DNA of 64,000 bases from Flaccisagitta enflata (GCA_965153355.1 OZ231127.1:3534001-3598000), one strand, 5' to 3'; positions 20,930-36,660 are shown, numbered from the stretch's first letter. The notes: a model not told the origin generated them from the sequence alone. Numbers and translations: made by a program.

Positions 20930-22190
20930 TTAGCCCACCTGTCTGCAACTGGGAGGAGTGTATAAGGCCTTGTCAATGAAAATAGCTATTACAAAATATC
21001 TCTTTTTTTTATAATCTTTCTATTTTTAGTTCTAATTTTACCATATCAAGTGGTACCTGTAGGGATTGGCTTTGTACATCTTTTGTACACCATTTGTACA
21101 TTTGTACACCATTTGATTAGTTTTACTTCTGGGCTTATAGGCGCTGCGTCTCTTACTTTTTGTTATGAAATGAAAGCAATGCTGGGGTTAAACTACTTCC
21201 TGCACTTTTTCATTGGGAGATGGAGAGATAAGGGGTTAGGAGCAAAATAATCATTTGGCTATGAAACTATGACATGCAAGATAATCCCTGCTGTTACAAG
21301 CCAATTTGACTCCATTCTATGGCAATCTTTTCTCAAATCCTCTTTGCATTGTTGATTTAAAGAGTTATGAGCTCAAGAGTTGCAGCATCTTCTACATTAA
21401 TCAGTCTATTTATATCACCTAAATGTTTTTTTTAACAAATATCATCATTCTTATTGATTTCTTTAATAAAACATTATCTAGATACTAAACTAGATACTAG
21501 TGAAAAAATCCTAGATACTTTCTGGATACTTTTTGCACTCTGTGCTTCTTTTTGCTCAAAATTCCAAATCGTTAAAAATAGTATTAAAAATGAGGAATCA
21601 ATCTGGTTTTTTCAATCAGAATACTACCTAGGACCAAAAAAATAGAAACCCAAAATTTGGGCGACCCAGCATATCGGGAACCACCCAAACCACCTAAACC
21701 ACCTAAAATGAGGAGGAGGGGGAAAAAGAGCAAAAAACTGATTTTCTCCAAACCTGCTGAAATTTTCAGGGTAGTTAGAGGACACCCAGGGCTGTCTAAA
21801 ACTAATTTTGTTTTGGCCGGAAAGTGATTTTTTGCGGAGTTATACTTTGTCAAAAGTACGTAAATAACATAGAAATAACTACATGAAACCCCTCTAGGAG
21901 GTCAATTTTTTGTATTTTTAGGGGTTAGGTACCCCCCTTGTAACCCTTTTTCTTTTTATAAATTCATTAATTAGGTAGTTAGGAAGCTCCACAAAAAAAA
22001 TTGGGACGGATACTCGACGATACTTTTTTTTACGGCCATTTTTAACGAAATATAGAGCTTCATTTTATATCGCCAATGAAGTAAAATTCTCTCTTAGTTG
22101 CTTAGATAACTAGATTTGCTTTCATTACAATAACATGAAACCCCTTGATGAATAGCAACACTACATAAATTTTGTATTAGATATCTTGTT
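20930..22190. other. No gene recognised
   Basis: AT-rich intronic sequence of ADGRV1 intron 6. Short CACCTAAACCACC direct repeats at 21685-21705 only. Confidence 0.45.
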
Positions 22191-22965
22191 GTGGTGGGGG
22201 TAGAGGAGGAGGAGGAGGAGGAGGAGGAGGAGGAGAAAGAGGAGGAGGAAGAGGAGGAAGATGACGATGTATGAGATGTTGATTGTTCAAGTAAATCAGG
22301 AAAAAGGAGAGCAAAACAAATGTTGGGTTCATAGATAAGAGAAGAAGAGGAAGAAGAAGGAGAAGAAAAGGAAGAAGAAGAAGAAGAAGAAGAAGAATAA
22401 AAACAAGAAGAAGAACAAGAAGAAGAAGAAGCAGCAGCAACGTGCAATATGTAAAGCAGAGTAGCATAAATTGGCACACTGTCTTAAAGAAAATGCTGTT
22501 TTCACAAGAAATAGAAGGGGGGATAAGAGGATGAGGGAAGGAATAGAGGAAGAATGAGAAGAGGGAGGAAGAAGAAGGAGAAAGAAGTAGAGGGAGGAAG
22601 AAGCAGAAGTGTACAAGAACAAAGAAGGAAAAAAGAGGTAGAAAATAAAAAAAAAATGAAAAACATAGGGTATAAGAAAGAGGGAATAGTAAGAAAAGAA
22701 GAAGAAGAAGAGGAAGAAGAGGAAGGAGAGCAAGAAGAGAGAAAGAAGAAGAAGAAGAAGAAGAAGAATAAGAAGAAGAAGAGGGAAGAAAGAGAAGAAG
22801 AGGGAACAAGAAGAAGAGGGAAGAAGAAGAAGAAGAAAAAGAAGAAGAAGAGGAAGAAGAAGAAGAAGAGGGAAGAAGAGGAAGAGGGGGGGAAGAAGAC
22901 GAAGAGGGAAGAAGAAGAAGGAAGAAGAGGAAGAGGGGGGAAAAAGAGGAAGAGGGAAGAAGAAT
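22190..22965. repeat. GGA/GAA purine-rich array
   Basis: About 770 bp of imperfect GGAGGA and GAAGAA triplets with a mid-array unique patch (22265-22330, 22440-22520). Open frames through it are compositional artefacts. Confidence 0.92.
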
Positions 22966-22969
22966 TTTT

Positions 22970-23470
22970 TACCAAAGAAATAAGCTTAAATGCTCTAAAA
23001 ATCAAGATTTTCAATGATTTTAGTTGCCGAGCCATGAAATCGCCCTATAATAGGCCCCTGGGGACTCCCTGGGGACCCCCTGACCCCCCAAATGTTTTTT
23101 TTTTCTAGTTGTATGTTTGTCTGGTCCCTGTCCACCATTCTGACCAAAGAAATAAGCTTGAATGCTCTAAAAATCATGAATTTCAATGATTTTAGTCGCC
23201 AGGCCTTGAAATCACCCCAGAATAGCCCCCTGGGGACTCCCTGACCCCCCAAATGTTTTTTTTTTTCTAGTTTCATGTTTGTCTGGTCCCTGTGCACCAT
23301 TCTGACCAAAGAAATAAGCTTGAATGCTCTAAGAATCATGATTTTAAATGATTCTAGTCGCCGGGCCATGAAATCACCCCAGAATAGCCCCCTGGGGACC
23401 CCCTGACCCCCCAAATGTATTTTTTTTTTCTAGATTCATGTTTGTCTGGTCCCTGTCCACCATTCTGAGC
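22970..23470. repeat. Three tandem ~160-bp repeats
   Basis: ACCAAAGAAATAAGCTT begins copies at about 22971, 23143 and 23307. Each has a middle GATTTTAGT.GCC and ends CCTGACCCCCCAAATG with a T-run and GTCTGGTCCCTG. A last boundary is at about 23463. Confidence 0.9.
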
Positions 23471-23708
23471 AATAATAACCAACTTTTGGGACAGTTGGAA
23501 TTGTAAGCCGTCTTTACATTGGAGCGGCACAGAGTGTTTTGGGGTTCCTTTATATACCTGGCCCCCACTACATTTGGCGACCAAGGTTGTGGCAGAATTA
23601 TTCCCTTAAATGTAGACATGTCAAGCGCGTTGGCTCGAGTCTGATTCAGACGGTCTGAAGGTGCTCGACTGACCTTATACTTGATCAAATATAGTAATGA
23701 TCTCACAT

Positions 23709-23832
23709 AATATCACGGCTGGGCCATGGCGGTCGGCTAGGCCGGGGCGGTAATGCAAAAACCGCTCGCAACTCAAAAGTACTATCTACAGATCGACACA
23801 GCAAGGTGTAGAGTCGCGTATCCGCGACTAAA
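23709..23832 (+). mobile_element. GGAC-family hairpin element, partial
   Basis: The end AAGGTGTAGAGTCGCGTATCCGCGACTAAAAA is a clear subtype B 3' hairpin end; the left part is diverged. Confidence 0.6.
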
Positions 23833-23868
23833 AATCCGGAGACATTGAACAGACACAATGAGGTAAAA

Positions 23869-24263
<395 letters not shown>

Positions 24264-24289
24264 CTGTTTGGTAAAGAGGAAGGCATTGA

Positions 24290-24570
24290 ATTAAGAGTCG
24301 CCACCCAGCGGAAGCAAAGAAATCTCAAAGGCCTCTTGATCCTGATGAGGAGGAAGGGGGACCAGTAAAGAGGTAAGAACTGAACTATAATGATCTAACA
24401 AGTGTTACTACCTCTAGAGCGGATATAAAGAAATCTTTTGATCTTTTGATCATGTTTTGGCACGATAAGGTAAGAGGACTAGACAAGGGGATGGGGTGGA
24501 AGGTGGGTTCATGAAACAAAGCTGCGGCACCCCTGTGAAAATGAAGAAATCTCAAACGCTTCTTGATATG
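24290..24570 (-). repeat. Partial duplications of the exon-6 acceptor side
   Basis: 24297-24345 repeats almost exactly the first ~45 bp of exon 6 and its acceptor (GCCACCCAGCGGAAGC...CTCTTGATCCTG). Weaker copies occur near 24425 (AAAGAAATCTTTTGATC) and 24544 (AAGAAATCTCAAACGC). Confidence 0.85.
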
Positions 24571-24677
24571 CTTGTCGATGAAATTGGGGGTGGGAGGGCT
24601 GAAAGAAAACAACGGAATGAATAATTCTGTGCCCAGAATGGTCAGGATAAGATTAAGAAAGTTGTTTGGATCTCTCG

Positions 24678-24778
<101 letters not shown>

Positions 24779-24979
24779 GAAGCGATCTCAATCCCTGTTT
24801 TGGGCGATGAGGACCAGATACAGGTTGATGGAATAGATAATAAATAATGGATATCATTAAACAAAGCTGTTTCCCTCCACTGTCCAACAACAACACCCCC
24901 CCCCCCCCCAACTCGGCAGCACTTAATCCCCACAAAACATCATCATCCCTAATTACATCTTCCTTCGGAAACGCCTTAC

Positions 24980-25250
24980 CTCAGGTTCATCATCGGGATT
25001 GACGAAAAAATGAATTTCCTTCTTATTCTCTCCGGATTGGAACTCGAGCACTCCGTCAACCGCGTCAAAGTCGGACCCTTTGGAGGCGCCGCCGACGACG
25101 CCTTTGAAGTTGAAGCCGATTCTGACAACTCCTTCGTCGGGTCCGACGCGTCCGAGGCCGTCGGCGGAGAGTCCGCGATAAACAGTCAATGAATGTTTGG
25201 AAGGTGAATCTCCGTCAGGCTCATCCACAGACAACAAACTCGTTGAAAAT
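24980..25250 (-). CDS. ADGRV1: ADGRV1 exon 5: Calx-beta domain 3
   Basis: Acceptor TTCTTCAG, donor GTAAGG. Split Arg codon with exon 4 gives NDSPVRFSTS, matching human NDSPVRFLQS exactly at the domain 2/3 junction. Further along: SLLSVDEPDGDSPS, SLTVYRGL, VVRIGFNFKG, ASKGSDFDAVDGVLEF, GENKKEIHFFVNPDDEPE. This is most of a Calx-beta domain ending in the calcium-site DDEPE. Confidence 0.95.
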
Positions 25251-25339
25251 CTGAAGAAATTGGAAAAGTGAATTACTATCATCTTAGCCAAAAACATCGT
25301 CCCACCTTTATGGTTAAATTGTGATGAAACAACTAAAAA

Positions 25340-25461
25340 ACAAGGCCAAGTAGGCCAATAAGGTGCGCCGTGTAGATCGTCGAACGAATGCGTTACCGAC
25401 CAACCGACCAACAGACCAACGGACAAAGCCAGTTATAGAGGTGCGTTGGCGCACCTAAAAA
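25340..25461 (+). mobile_element. GGAC-core hairpin element, subtype A, copy 1
   Basis: ACAAGGCCAAGTAGGCC 5' hairpin, GACCAACCGACC core, TTATAGAGGTGCGTTGGCGCACCTAAAAA 3' hairpin and tail. Confidence 0.88.
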
Positions 25462-25469
25462 CCCTATTA

Positions 25470-26790
25470 AAGTCAATGACCAATAAAATGAGATTGAAAA
25501 AGTCTTCAAAATAGCGCTAAGCAGAGCTCAGTGGCTCAATTTGTTTAGATTTTAAAGCTTAAAGAGTGAAAGCGTTCACTTTAATAAAAAGTAAAAAAAA
25601 AAATGCAAAAAAGTGAAGGAAACAAATTGATGTGTTTAATTGTCACTTTTTCTTGGCTTATCATGATATAATCGCATAGAAATTGGTGACCATCGGAAAG
25701 AGGTTCACATAATCTGCCTAATGCCGCCAAACAGATTTCTCTAGTTCAAACTGTTTAGATTCTATGTGAATATACCTTGGTCTGAAAGTGCTAAAGAAAA
25801 ACATTATAAAAAAAAGAATAATAAAAAGACTTATACAAAATTATTCAAAAATCCTGTCTACCAAAATGATCACAAATGATTTTTGTTAGCAAAAAGGCCT
25901 TAACTGATCATTCTTACAGAAAAATCAAATTCAGTACAAGAAATAATGGTAATAGATAACTATATTGTTTTACTGAGACTGAGATATTTTTGGCCAAGAG
26001 GGTATGTACTTGATCTAATAAGCGATTGGCGCGCTGTTTAATATTGCATTTATGTAATGTCATAATCAAATACTCTCATGACGAATTGACAGATCATGCA
26101 CTGACAAAAAGCTACAATGAAGGGGCAAGGGGCTAGGGATTGATTTACTCATTTTGGTTGTTCTCTTTCTTTCTGATCATCACGGTCCATTTGACGATCG
26201 TTCATGATGTCGAAAGTGTCAGAAAAAAACCCGATGTTTTCACTGCAACGGTATCTCCATTTTTGTTTAAAAACTCAATTGTACAAATTTTGGATTGCAG
26301 CGTTTACAAAGCTACACAGCCACCAACCATCCAAATAATCGCCCTTGACAACCCGCAGCAGTCGTTCTTGCCCCTGCCAGCCCAGAAACGTGAACTTTAG
26401 ATGGTTTTGTAAACGGCAATCATTTCTTTAGACGGGATCACTCCCCCGCCATTCGAATTATTATGACATTTGTCTTTTAAATGTTATCCAAACCGACGAT
26501 TATAATTGGATTTCCGGAATGGAAATATCCACCGGATAAATTTGATTGATTCAGGGCACAACGGACATAAATGTTTTCATCGTCGCTTTGCGAAACCACA
26601 CAAAAATCGTCATGATTCAACTTCTACCCTGATTTGGAACCTAGCCATTAATCAGCAACTCGACTTGATTCGGACATATTTACTATTACTTTCGGTATAG
26701 CATTAAAAACGAGAAAAGAACTTTTACCGCATTATGCAAATTAGTTTTTAACCAGAATCTATTTCTGTCGACAACAGTATAATTGTAACG
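25470..26790. other. No gene recognised
   Basis: AT-rich ADGRV1 intron 4. A plus-strand frame at 26140-26400 begins with a hydrophobic signal-like segment, but there is no homology I recognise and no splice support. Confidence 0.4.
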
Positions 26791-26827
26791 CGTGATACGC
26801 CTATTATCGAAAAACCACGCCATGAAG

Positions 26828-26882
<55 letters not shown>

Positions 26883-26917
26883 AAATAACAAGAACAACGA
26901 CAACAAAGACAACAAAG

Positions 26918-26950
<33 letters not shown>

Positions 26951-27025
26951 GCAACCATAATCACAATAACGACAACCACAACCACAATTTCAACCACAAA
27001 AAAAGCAACAATAACAACAACAACT

Positions 27026-27090
<65 letters not shown>
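26828..27090. repeat. CAA microsatellite with CAAAGA/CAACCA variants
   Basis: Leads into the exon-4 fragment array. Confidence 0.95.
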
Positions 27091-30401
<3,311 letters not shown>

Positions 30402-30585
30402 CTGACGGGGCTGTCGTTTTTCTCGATGACGATGCGTTTGGCGTCTTTATTCGCATCCATCCTTCCGCTTCCTTCAACGAGACTCAGCTTCAGTTGGAAC
30501 GCCTCGTCATCTTCTGGCTCGTCGTCCGGATTCACGATCAACACCAAATCTTTCTCCGTCTCTCCGTCGTTGAACGTCAGAGTTC
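30402..30585 (-). CDS. ADGRV1: ADGRV1 exon 4: end of Calx-beta 2
   Basis: Acceptor TGTTTAG, donor GTGGCG. Split Gly with exon 3 and split Arg with exon 5. It encodes GTLTFNDGETEKDLVLIVNPDDEPEDDEAF, the full acidic calcium-site half, then LKLSLVEGSG and IVIEKNDSPV. Human ADGRV1 reads LKSVEGGAEI...IIIKKNDSPVRF here. The first ~110 bp occur only once in the window; the last ~70 bp and the donor are amplified 17 times downstream. Confidence 0.95.
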
Positions 30586-30644
30586 CTAAACAAAGAAACC
30601 GTCCCCATATCGAGAGCAAGAATACTTCAATAAACAAGTAACGT

Positions 30645-30931
30645 GCGTGTTTCTAGTGAGCGCCAAAAACGCGTTTGTTCCCGTGAAACGCGATGACAGT
30701 GTGAACACGTATTCAAGAATTTTAACTGTCCTACATGGGAGTGAGCTAAGTGAGCGAGCGAGCCTGTGAATGGAGCGAGCGAGCGAAGCGAGCAGAGTGA
30801 AGCAGAGCAAAGCGGAGCGAAGCGGAGCGCTGCGGAGCGAGTGAGCGGAATGAGCGGTGCAATCGAACGAACGTAGCGAGCGACCGAGTGACCCGTTCAA
30901 AACGCGATCGTCTTTGACTAGAAACGCCCCC
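30645..30931 (+). mobile_element. GAGCGA-core TIR element (family C), copy 2, with 30-bp flanking duplication
   Basis: CGTGTTTCTAGTGAGCG left end; ACTAGAAACGCCCCCT right end; GAGCGA-rich core. The flanking sequence AAGAATACTTCAATAAACAA plus GTAACGTGCG occurs on both sides (about 30617 and 30933). Confidence 0.85.
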
Positions 30932-31035
30932 TAAGAATACTTCAATAAACAAGTAACGTGCGGTTACAATATCGTCCCGGACGTGCACGTGTGGGCAGGG
31001 GCAGACAACTCCCCCCTCCACCTCACTCAAACTCA

Positions 31036-31036
<1 letters not shown>

Positions 31037-31121
<85 letters not shown>

Positions 31122-31275
31122 TGGGTTAAATGCCCGATTTAAGTCAAAGTCATGGACGAACAGTCGAATGAATAGACGAGTGGACCAATGCAATGGACCA
31201 ACAGACCAACTGTCCGTCCATGACGCTCGACTTAAATCGGGCAGACAACTCCCCCCTCCACCTCACTCAAACTCA

Positions 31276-31361
<86 letters not shown>

Positions 31362-31370
31362 TGCGTAAAG
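31037..31370. repeat. Two CA arrays in a ~240-bp tandem duplication
   Basis: GGCAGACAACTCCCCCCTCC plus ACCTCACTCAAACTCAGA and a CA run ending CAAAATTG occurs twice (31000-31122 and 31240-31363), so the microsatellite was duplicated with its flank. Confidence 0.92.
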
Positions 31371-31512
31371 TCCTTAGTCGGCGACGTTTGGTACTGAAAG
31401 GGTAATAGAATTTGTCGGTGTGAAAAAAAACCATTTAGGCTGAGACTGCCAAGTGAAAAACTGTAAATCACTCGCAACTCGAAAAAAGTTAACTGTAACT
31501 AGCTAGTTTTAA

Positions 31513-31660
31513 AACTAGTTAAAATTCTGAAATCCCCTTTAGTTACCTATGAGAAATAAACTAGTTAAAATTCTGAAATCCCCTTTAGTTACCTATGAGA
31601 AATAAACTAGTTGAAATTCTGAAATCCCCTTTAGTTACCTATGAGAAATAAACTAGTTAA
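31513..31660. repeat. 46-bp minisatellite, three copies
   Basis: Unit starts AACTAGTTAAAATTCTGAAA and includes CCCCTTTAGTTACCTATGAG; copies at 31513, 31559, 31605, fragment at 31651. TAACTAGC inverted words recur near 31920-31975. Confidence 0.9.
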
Positions 31661-31679
31661 AACAGCCAATGATTTTTAT

Positions 31680-32560
31680 GGAAAAATGGGGAAGTATCAC
31701 CTTTTTTTCCTTCAAATGACATGATTTTTTGTAGAATTTTTTTGACATTAAGAAAAAATATTTGGATTGTAACGCAGATACATGGAAACTTGAGGAATAT
31801 TAGCCTCTAACAATAAAATCAATAATGAAATTTTTGATAGATTTAAAAATTGTATCAAAATATTGACAATTTTCTTAAAATTCTGCCTTAGACAAGACAG
31901 AATTTTTATAAAACTGAGCTAGTTAACTAGCGAAATGTTTATTTTGTTAACTATTAACTAGCTAATTTGAACACCTAAACTATTGCGACGCCTAGCTCCT
32001 ACAAGGTACCAAGAAATAAAGCCCAAAAAGGCAACAGTCTTGTGCTGTTTTACACTTATCTAAAAAGAAACTTATTTATAAGAGACATGAACCTGAGATT
32101 TGCAATCACATAATCACACAATTACGTGATTACATAATTACATGATACATGATACGTAATTACATAATTACATAATAACATAATCACAAATAACCTTAAA
32201 AATGATTTGGCGGGACGGATGGACCATCCGATCAATACAGCTATTTTTAGAGTCGAGTTTCACGCTACTAATGATGATAAGTTTTACTGCGAGGGTCAAA
32301 GGTGTTTCTCTAATCTCCTAATCGACTGAAAAGATTTTCTATGTACAAGTCGAAGTAAAATTCTATCGGCTGATTAATGGTTTTCCCGTTAGCTCGCTTC
32401 TACCTCTATACACTACAAGTACCTTCCCAGGCACGCTAACGTCCGTTTTTCGCCATTACTCTTGATATGTATGAAGCCTTAAGACCGCCGATGCCCACAA
32501 GTCAATTTAAAAAAAACACATGGAAATATCGCCAATTGTTTCATCATTCGTATCTACTAA
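31680..32560. other. No gene recognised
   Basis: AT-rich. A short ACATAATTACATGATACATG patch at 32100-32195 is locally repetitive. Confidence 0.45.
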
Positions 32561-32567
32561 AGTCATA

Positions 32568-33288
32568 CCCTGTTTTCAAAATCGACTGCAACCAGCAAAA
32601 CCTATATTGTGCCCAAAGTAATCACATTTGGATATCCAGATTTGTTTTGTCTAAAAGCAAATTACCTACCATTTATTCATGCAAAATTACAAAGCAGTGG
32701 CTCTAGTAGTTTAGCTTCCACATAATTTTGAAATATGGTGAAATTTGATGAAGTTTTACTTAAGAATGGCATTTTTACTGAATTGAGCTAAAATGACCAT
32801 ATTGGTGAAAATGGAAATCAAATGACCCCTGTTTTGCATCAGTTATGATTTTTCATGATTTTTGAAAAAAATTGGGGCTTTTTATGACGTTTGATGGGAT
32901 AAAAAACCTTTTCAGACTTTAAAAAATCAGGGGAAAATCGAATTTGCTACATAAAAAAAACATGAATATTACTATTTTGTTAGTTTTTTTCTTGAGATAC
33001 ATAAAAAAAGACAATTTTCCATGTTTAAAGACCAATCTGGCTATTTTCACTTGATTCTAAAGTAATGATGGTCATTCAATCAAATTTTTTGAGGAGCCTC
33101 TAATAAGGCTTACTACATTTTTACTCAAAATTATGCGGAAGCCAAACTACTGGAGCTACTGCTATGAAATTTTGCATGAATAAATGGTAGGTCATGTGCT
33201 TTTAGACAAAACCAATCTAGATATCCAAATGTGAATGCTTTGGGCACAATAAAGGTTTTGCTGGTTGCAGTTGCTTTTGAAAGCAGGG
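32568..33288. mobile_element. TA-flanked foldback element next to the XK-related exon
   Basis: Left CCCTGTTTTCAAAATCGACTG pairs with right CAGTTGCTTTTGAAAGCAGGG; TA on both sides. Long arms (GCAACCAGCAAAACC / GGTTTTGCTGGTTGC, TTGTGCCCAAAG / CTTTGGGCACAA). It ends 18 bp before the acceptor of the XK-related exon. Confidence 0.88.
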
Positions 33289-33306
33289 TAATGACTCTTT
33301 TCTCAG

Positions 33307-33880
33307 CGTTGTGGTTCTACGCATCGACGTGTTTGGCAATATTGCTCTACTTTACCGACATTCTCTCCGCTGTGGCACTTTCCTTCGAGTAATTTCTCAA
33401 CGGCGACAACTACTGGGGCGCTTTTACCATAGGCATCGTCATTCAGCCATGGGTTCTCTTCGTCCTCTTTGCATTATTCCGCTATCATATATGGGTCATC
33501 AGAGCACGATGTGCGGTGGCGTGTTAATTCTATTTCCACCACTTTACTCCATCACCGCTATCAAACAAAAGTGGCGCGGTGAGGAGGAGGAGGCGAAAGC
33601 GACCATTCACAAGAGAAACTACGTCAACAATATAGAAATTATTGGAGAAGCGCTGCCACAACTCGGCCTTCAGCTTTACATCGCTGGTTCCACGAACCGC
33701 GTTGGGGCTCTGGCACTCGCCTCGATAGCGCTCTCTATCGCCTCTAGCATCAATGGCCTTTGGGGTACCATCAGCAGCGCCATTGCAATGGGTGGCTCCC
33801 ATCAATACTCAGAGTCGACCAAGAGAGAAATCATCTTTAAGGTGACTAAAAGGCATCTTTGCCATCTGCTAGGCATATGA
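33307..33880 (+). pseudogene. XK-related (scramblase family) gene fragment, exon a, with stop and frameshift
   Basis: After acceptor TTTTCTCAG, one frame reads LWFYASTCLAILLYFTDILSAVALSFE, a TAA at 33390-33392, then FLNGDNYWGAFTIGIVIQPW and LFVLFALFRYHIW. The homologous continuation is in another frame from about 33525: LFPPLYSITAIKQKW, acidic EEEEA, NNIEIIGEALPQLGLQLYI, LSIASSINGLWG. The last motifs (E..PQL.LQLYI followed by an S.S...W transmembrane segment) are diagnostic for the XK/XKR family, which includes lipid scramblases. In-frame TAA plus a frame change indicates a pseudogene; unrecognised sequence errors are the alternative. Antisense in ADGRV1 intron 3. Confidence 0.75.
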
Positions 33881-33939
33881 GCAGCGATCCAAGAAAATCC
33901 AGTGCTTGATCGTATAAAATGATGCACTGACATCCATTA

Positions 33940-34060
33940 GAAGGCCGGATACACGGCCAAAAAGCAATCGCTGGCGGGTGTGCAGACGCACAGGGGCAGT
34001 CATTTTGGGGGGCAGGAGCTGTATTTTTGGTGGACAGGGGCTGTTATGGTCCAAAATCAC
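33940..34060 (+). mobile_element. GGAC-family element fragment (subtype B 5' end)
   Basis: AAGGCCGGATACACGGCC hairpin and GGCGGGTGTGCAG; no core or 3' hairpin. Confidence 0.55.
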
Positions 34061-34207
34061 TTATTCGGCCAATTTCACATCATCCAAAATTTCGCGTTCC
34101 CGACCTTCAGACCTTTACACCAATTAAAGTCGCATGAGCATGTTAGTATTGCTGAGAGAAATTGCTCCTGCTCATTGGTTCAGTTCTTCTTTCTACTTTA
34201 TGTCTGG

Positions 34208-34313
<106 letters not shown>

Positions 34314-34344
34314 AAATGACACTTCTTTTAATGAATATTCCAGG

Positions 34345-34582
34345 TGCTGGTTCTTCCGTGGCTTTTCCTTCATATCATCTCATTTCTCCCGTCCATCGCG
34401 CTTCTCGGCTCATTGAAGAATCACGCTTACACTGACGCCAAGAACAATTGGGCCATGTTTTTATTCTGTTATCTCGTCTTTTATGTCTTCTTTTGCGGTC
34501 ACTTGGCTTTCGTGTATCCCATCAAAGTGAACAACGACAACAAGTTTTACCGGGCTTCGGGCCCATGTATTTGCGATAGATT
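34345..34582 (+). pseudogene. XK-related gene fragment, exon b, left of SINE
   Basis: After acceptor ATTCCAG: VLVLPWLFLHIISFLPSIALL, HAYTDAKNNWAMF, FCYLVFYVFFCGHLAFVYPI, membrane segments of the XK family. The reading frame is cut at CGATAGATT by a SINE and resumes at 34895. Confidence 0.75.
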
Positions 34583-34894
34583 CGGTTGTTGTTGTTGTTG
34601 TTGTTAACCGGGGGAGTCTACCCGGGCGAGATGAGCATGAATGCGGCATCTGATTTTCATAGAGGCCATGCAATCCACCACATTGGGCCATGCCATTGGA
34701 TCTTTTTGTGTAAGACTCCTGTCTATGTCGTGTCAAATTGTTGTCTGCTTCAACCGTAAGGGGAGCTTTATTTCAATCATAAACTCACGCTACGCTAGCA
34801 ATGCTACGACTGAACGGGGAACGCAGACGGGGATCGGTCCCGCGACCTTTGAAACCGAAGGCAAGAGCCGTAACCACTCGGCCACCACGCGCCC
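34583..34894 (-). mobile_element. tRNA-derived SINE inserted in the XK-related exon
   Basis: On the minus strand, the head GGGGCGCGTGGTGGCCGAGTGG has an A box; the B box-like segment is GGGACCGATCCC; the 3' end is an AAC tail (34585-34605 as GTT repeats). A perfect 9-bp target duplication, CGATAGATT, flanks it (34574-34582 and 34895-34903). Confidence 0.9.
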
Positions 34895-35725
34895 CGATAG
34901 ATTAGGTCGCGCCATTTCCCGTCTGATGTCGATCGCTCTGCAAATCGTCTACTCGCTGTTGTCTTTCTCCGTCGCGGTCGTTTTGGTTCGGGCGTGTTTC
35001 TAGTGAGAGCCAAAAACGCGTTTTTTTTCCGTGAAACGCGATCACAGCGTAAACACATATTTAAGAATTTCAACTGTCCCACGAGGGAGTGAGCGAAGTG
35101 AGTGAGCGAGCGAAGCAAAGCGAAGCGGAGTGCTGCGGAGCGAGTAAGTGGAGTGAGCGGTGCGAGCAAACGAACGTAGTGAGCGACGGAGTGGCAGGTT
35201 CAAAACGCGATTGTCTGTGACTAGGAACGCCTCCTTTATCGTCTCGGCCACGAGTCTCGTCGACGGTTCAGACGTATGGCCTCAACCCGTTGATGGGCTA
35301 AAGTCCTGGATCGTCGAACGGGACTCGGAGTTAACGCGGCCACATATTCATGGGCTTTTTGCAATATCACAAAAAGTCATCCAACCCTCCGAACTTATAC
35401 GACAACAAATTTGCCTATTCTGTTCGATCGGATGTCGACGGCCAACGATTTCGTCGACGTCTTGAAACTGCCGGATTTCGTAGAGAAGGCGAAAGGCTTG
35501 GAGGTGTGTGTAACCGACATCGCCGCGCCGCTGTATCTGTTCTTTGTCTGGTCTACGATCGCGTTGTTTATTTATCATTGCTTGCTAACTTTTGCGTGGC
35601 GCAAAATCGATGGCAAAGTCTTTGGTCGCCTGCCGCGCGACTCTGTGACCAATATTTCAGGCAGTCCGTCGGTCCGTCGGTCCGGCGGTCCATCGGTTAC
35701 AATATCCCTTTAAGATGTTTTAGGG
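34895..35725 (+). pseudogene. XK-related gene fragment, exon b, right of SINE, with family C insertion
   Basis: Resumes RLGRAISRLMSIALQIVY and SLLSFSVAVVLV, then is interrupted at 34989-35233 by a GAGCGA-core element. Beyond it: FIVSATSLVDG, a frame change near 35410, then ANDFVDVLKLPDFVEKA and a final membrane segment FFVWSTIALFIYHCLLTF with a basic end (WRKIDGK). AATAAA at 35847-35852 may be the old polyadenylation signal. Two transposon insertions and a frameshift within coding sequence make this a pseudogene. Confidence 0.78.
34989..35233 (+). mobile_element. GAGCGA-core TIR element (family C), copy 3, inside XK-related exon
   Basis: GGGCGTGTTTCTAGTGAGAG left, GACTAGGAACGCCTCC right, core GAGCGAAGTGAGTGAGCG. 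Coding similarity to the XK family is present on both sides. Confidence 0.85.
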
Positions 35726-35729
35726 CGAT

Positions 35730-36440
35730 TTTAGCAGGGGTGTATGTTATTGAGTCGCTTTTGATTCCCCCCCCCTGCCTTTGATTTTCTTCCCCGCGAC
35801 ACGTCATGTCGCGTTTTTATGTCTATGATTTTCTTCCCCATGTAGCAATAAAACAATGTAGTTAAGGTTTAAATACTGTTAAATTGTGTTTTATGATTTG
35901 GTACTGTCAAAAGATATATTTTCCCCAAATTTCCTTTTTTTTCTCTTTTTTCCCCCTTTAATTTACTTCCCCATCTCCAGACCCTTGAATTTTTCTCGAT
36001 GATATACAGGCCTAGATTTTAGTGGCTATTTTCTTTTGCTTAACTGCCCCTGCCCTCCCGAACGCGATTAAGGATGCAGTGAAACGGGCCTTGTATGTTA
36101 ACTGACTATGTGAGGACCTTGCCATGGTGTTGAATGTAGCTGGAGTGAGTCTTATGCAATGCAATGTTGCGGAGAAACTTCTAGAATTCAAACGGATCAT
36201 GAAAAATAAAAAAATAAATGAAAAATCAATGACCTCAAATGTTGCCTTCTCAAGCATTTTAACGGAAGATTCCTATAGTGAAAACATATTTGTATTGTGG
36301 GTTGTACAAAATAAAAAGTAATTGCTAATTTCTCAAGAAGTTGGGGATTGTTATTTTTTCCTTCTTTTCTGCAATATTTTGGCGTCAATTTATGACTGTA
36401 ATTACAACACCGACTATCAATCAATAAGTCAGTTACTCAG
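35730..36440. other. No gene recognised
   Basis: AT-rich ADGRV1 intron 3. A short copy of the GGCCTTGT end (36090) and no exon. Confidence 0.45.
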
Positions 36441-36489
36441 CAGTCTATGGACATTTCGGTATTTGTAGATATGTCCGCAATTTGATACA

Positions 36490-36660
36490 TTTCAACCCGT
36501 TGAAATTTTTCATTCCGGCATATTTCAACGGGTTGAAATCTTTCACTCTACTGATATTTATCTTGTAGAATGAGACATTTCAACGTGTTGAAATGTGCCA
36601 AAATGAGAGATTTCAACCCGTTGAAATATGCCAGAAAGAAAGATTTCAACGGATTGAAAT
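36490..36660. repeat. Cluster of six TTTCAACCCGTTGAAA palindromes
   Basis: TTTCAAC.CGTTGAAA palindromes at about 36491, 36523, 36580, 36612 and 36644 with variants, spaced 30-57 bp, inside the TIR element. Confidence 0.85.

Noticed and set aside
26140-26400. Small plus-strand frame with a hydrophobic start
   Set aside because: No recognisable family, no splice or promoter context, and length near that expected by chance.
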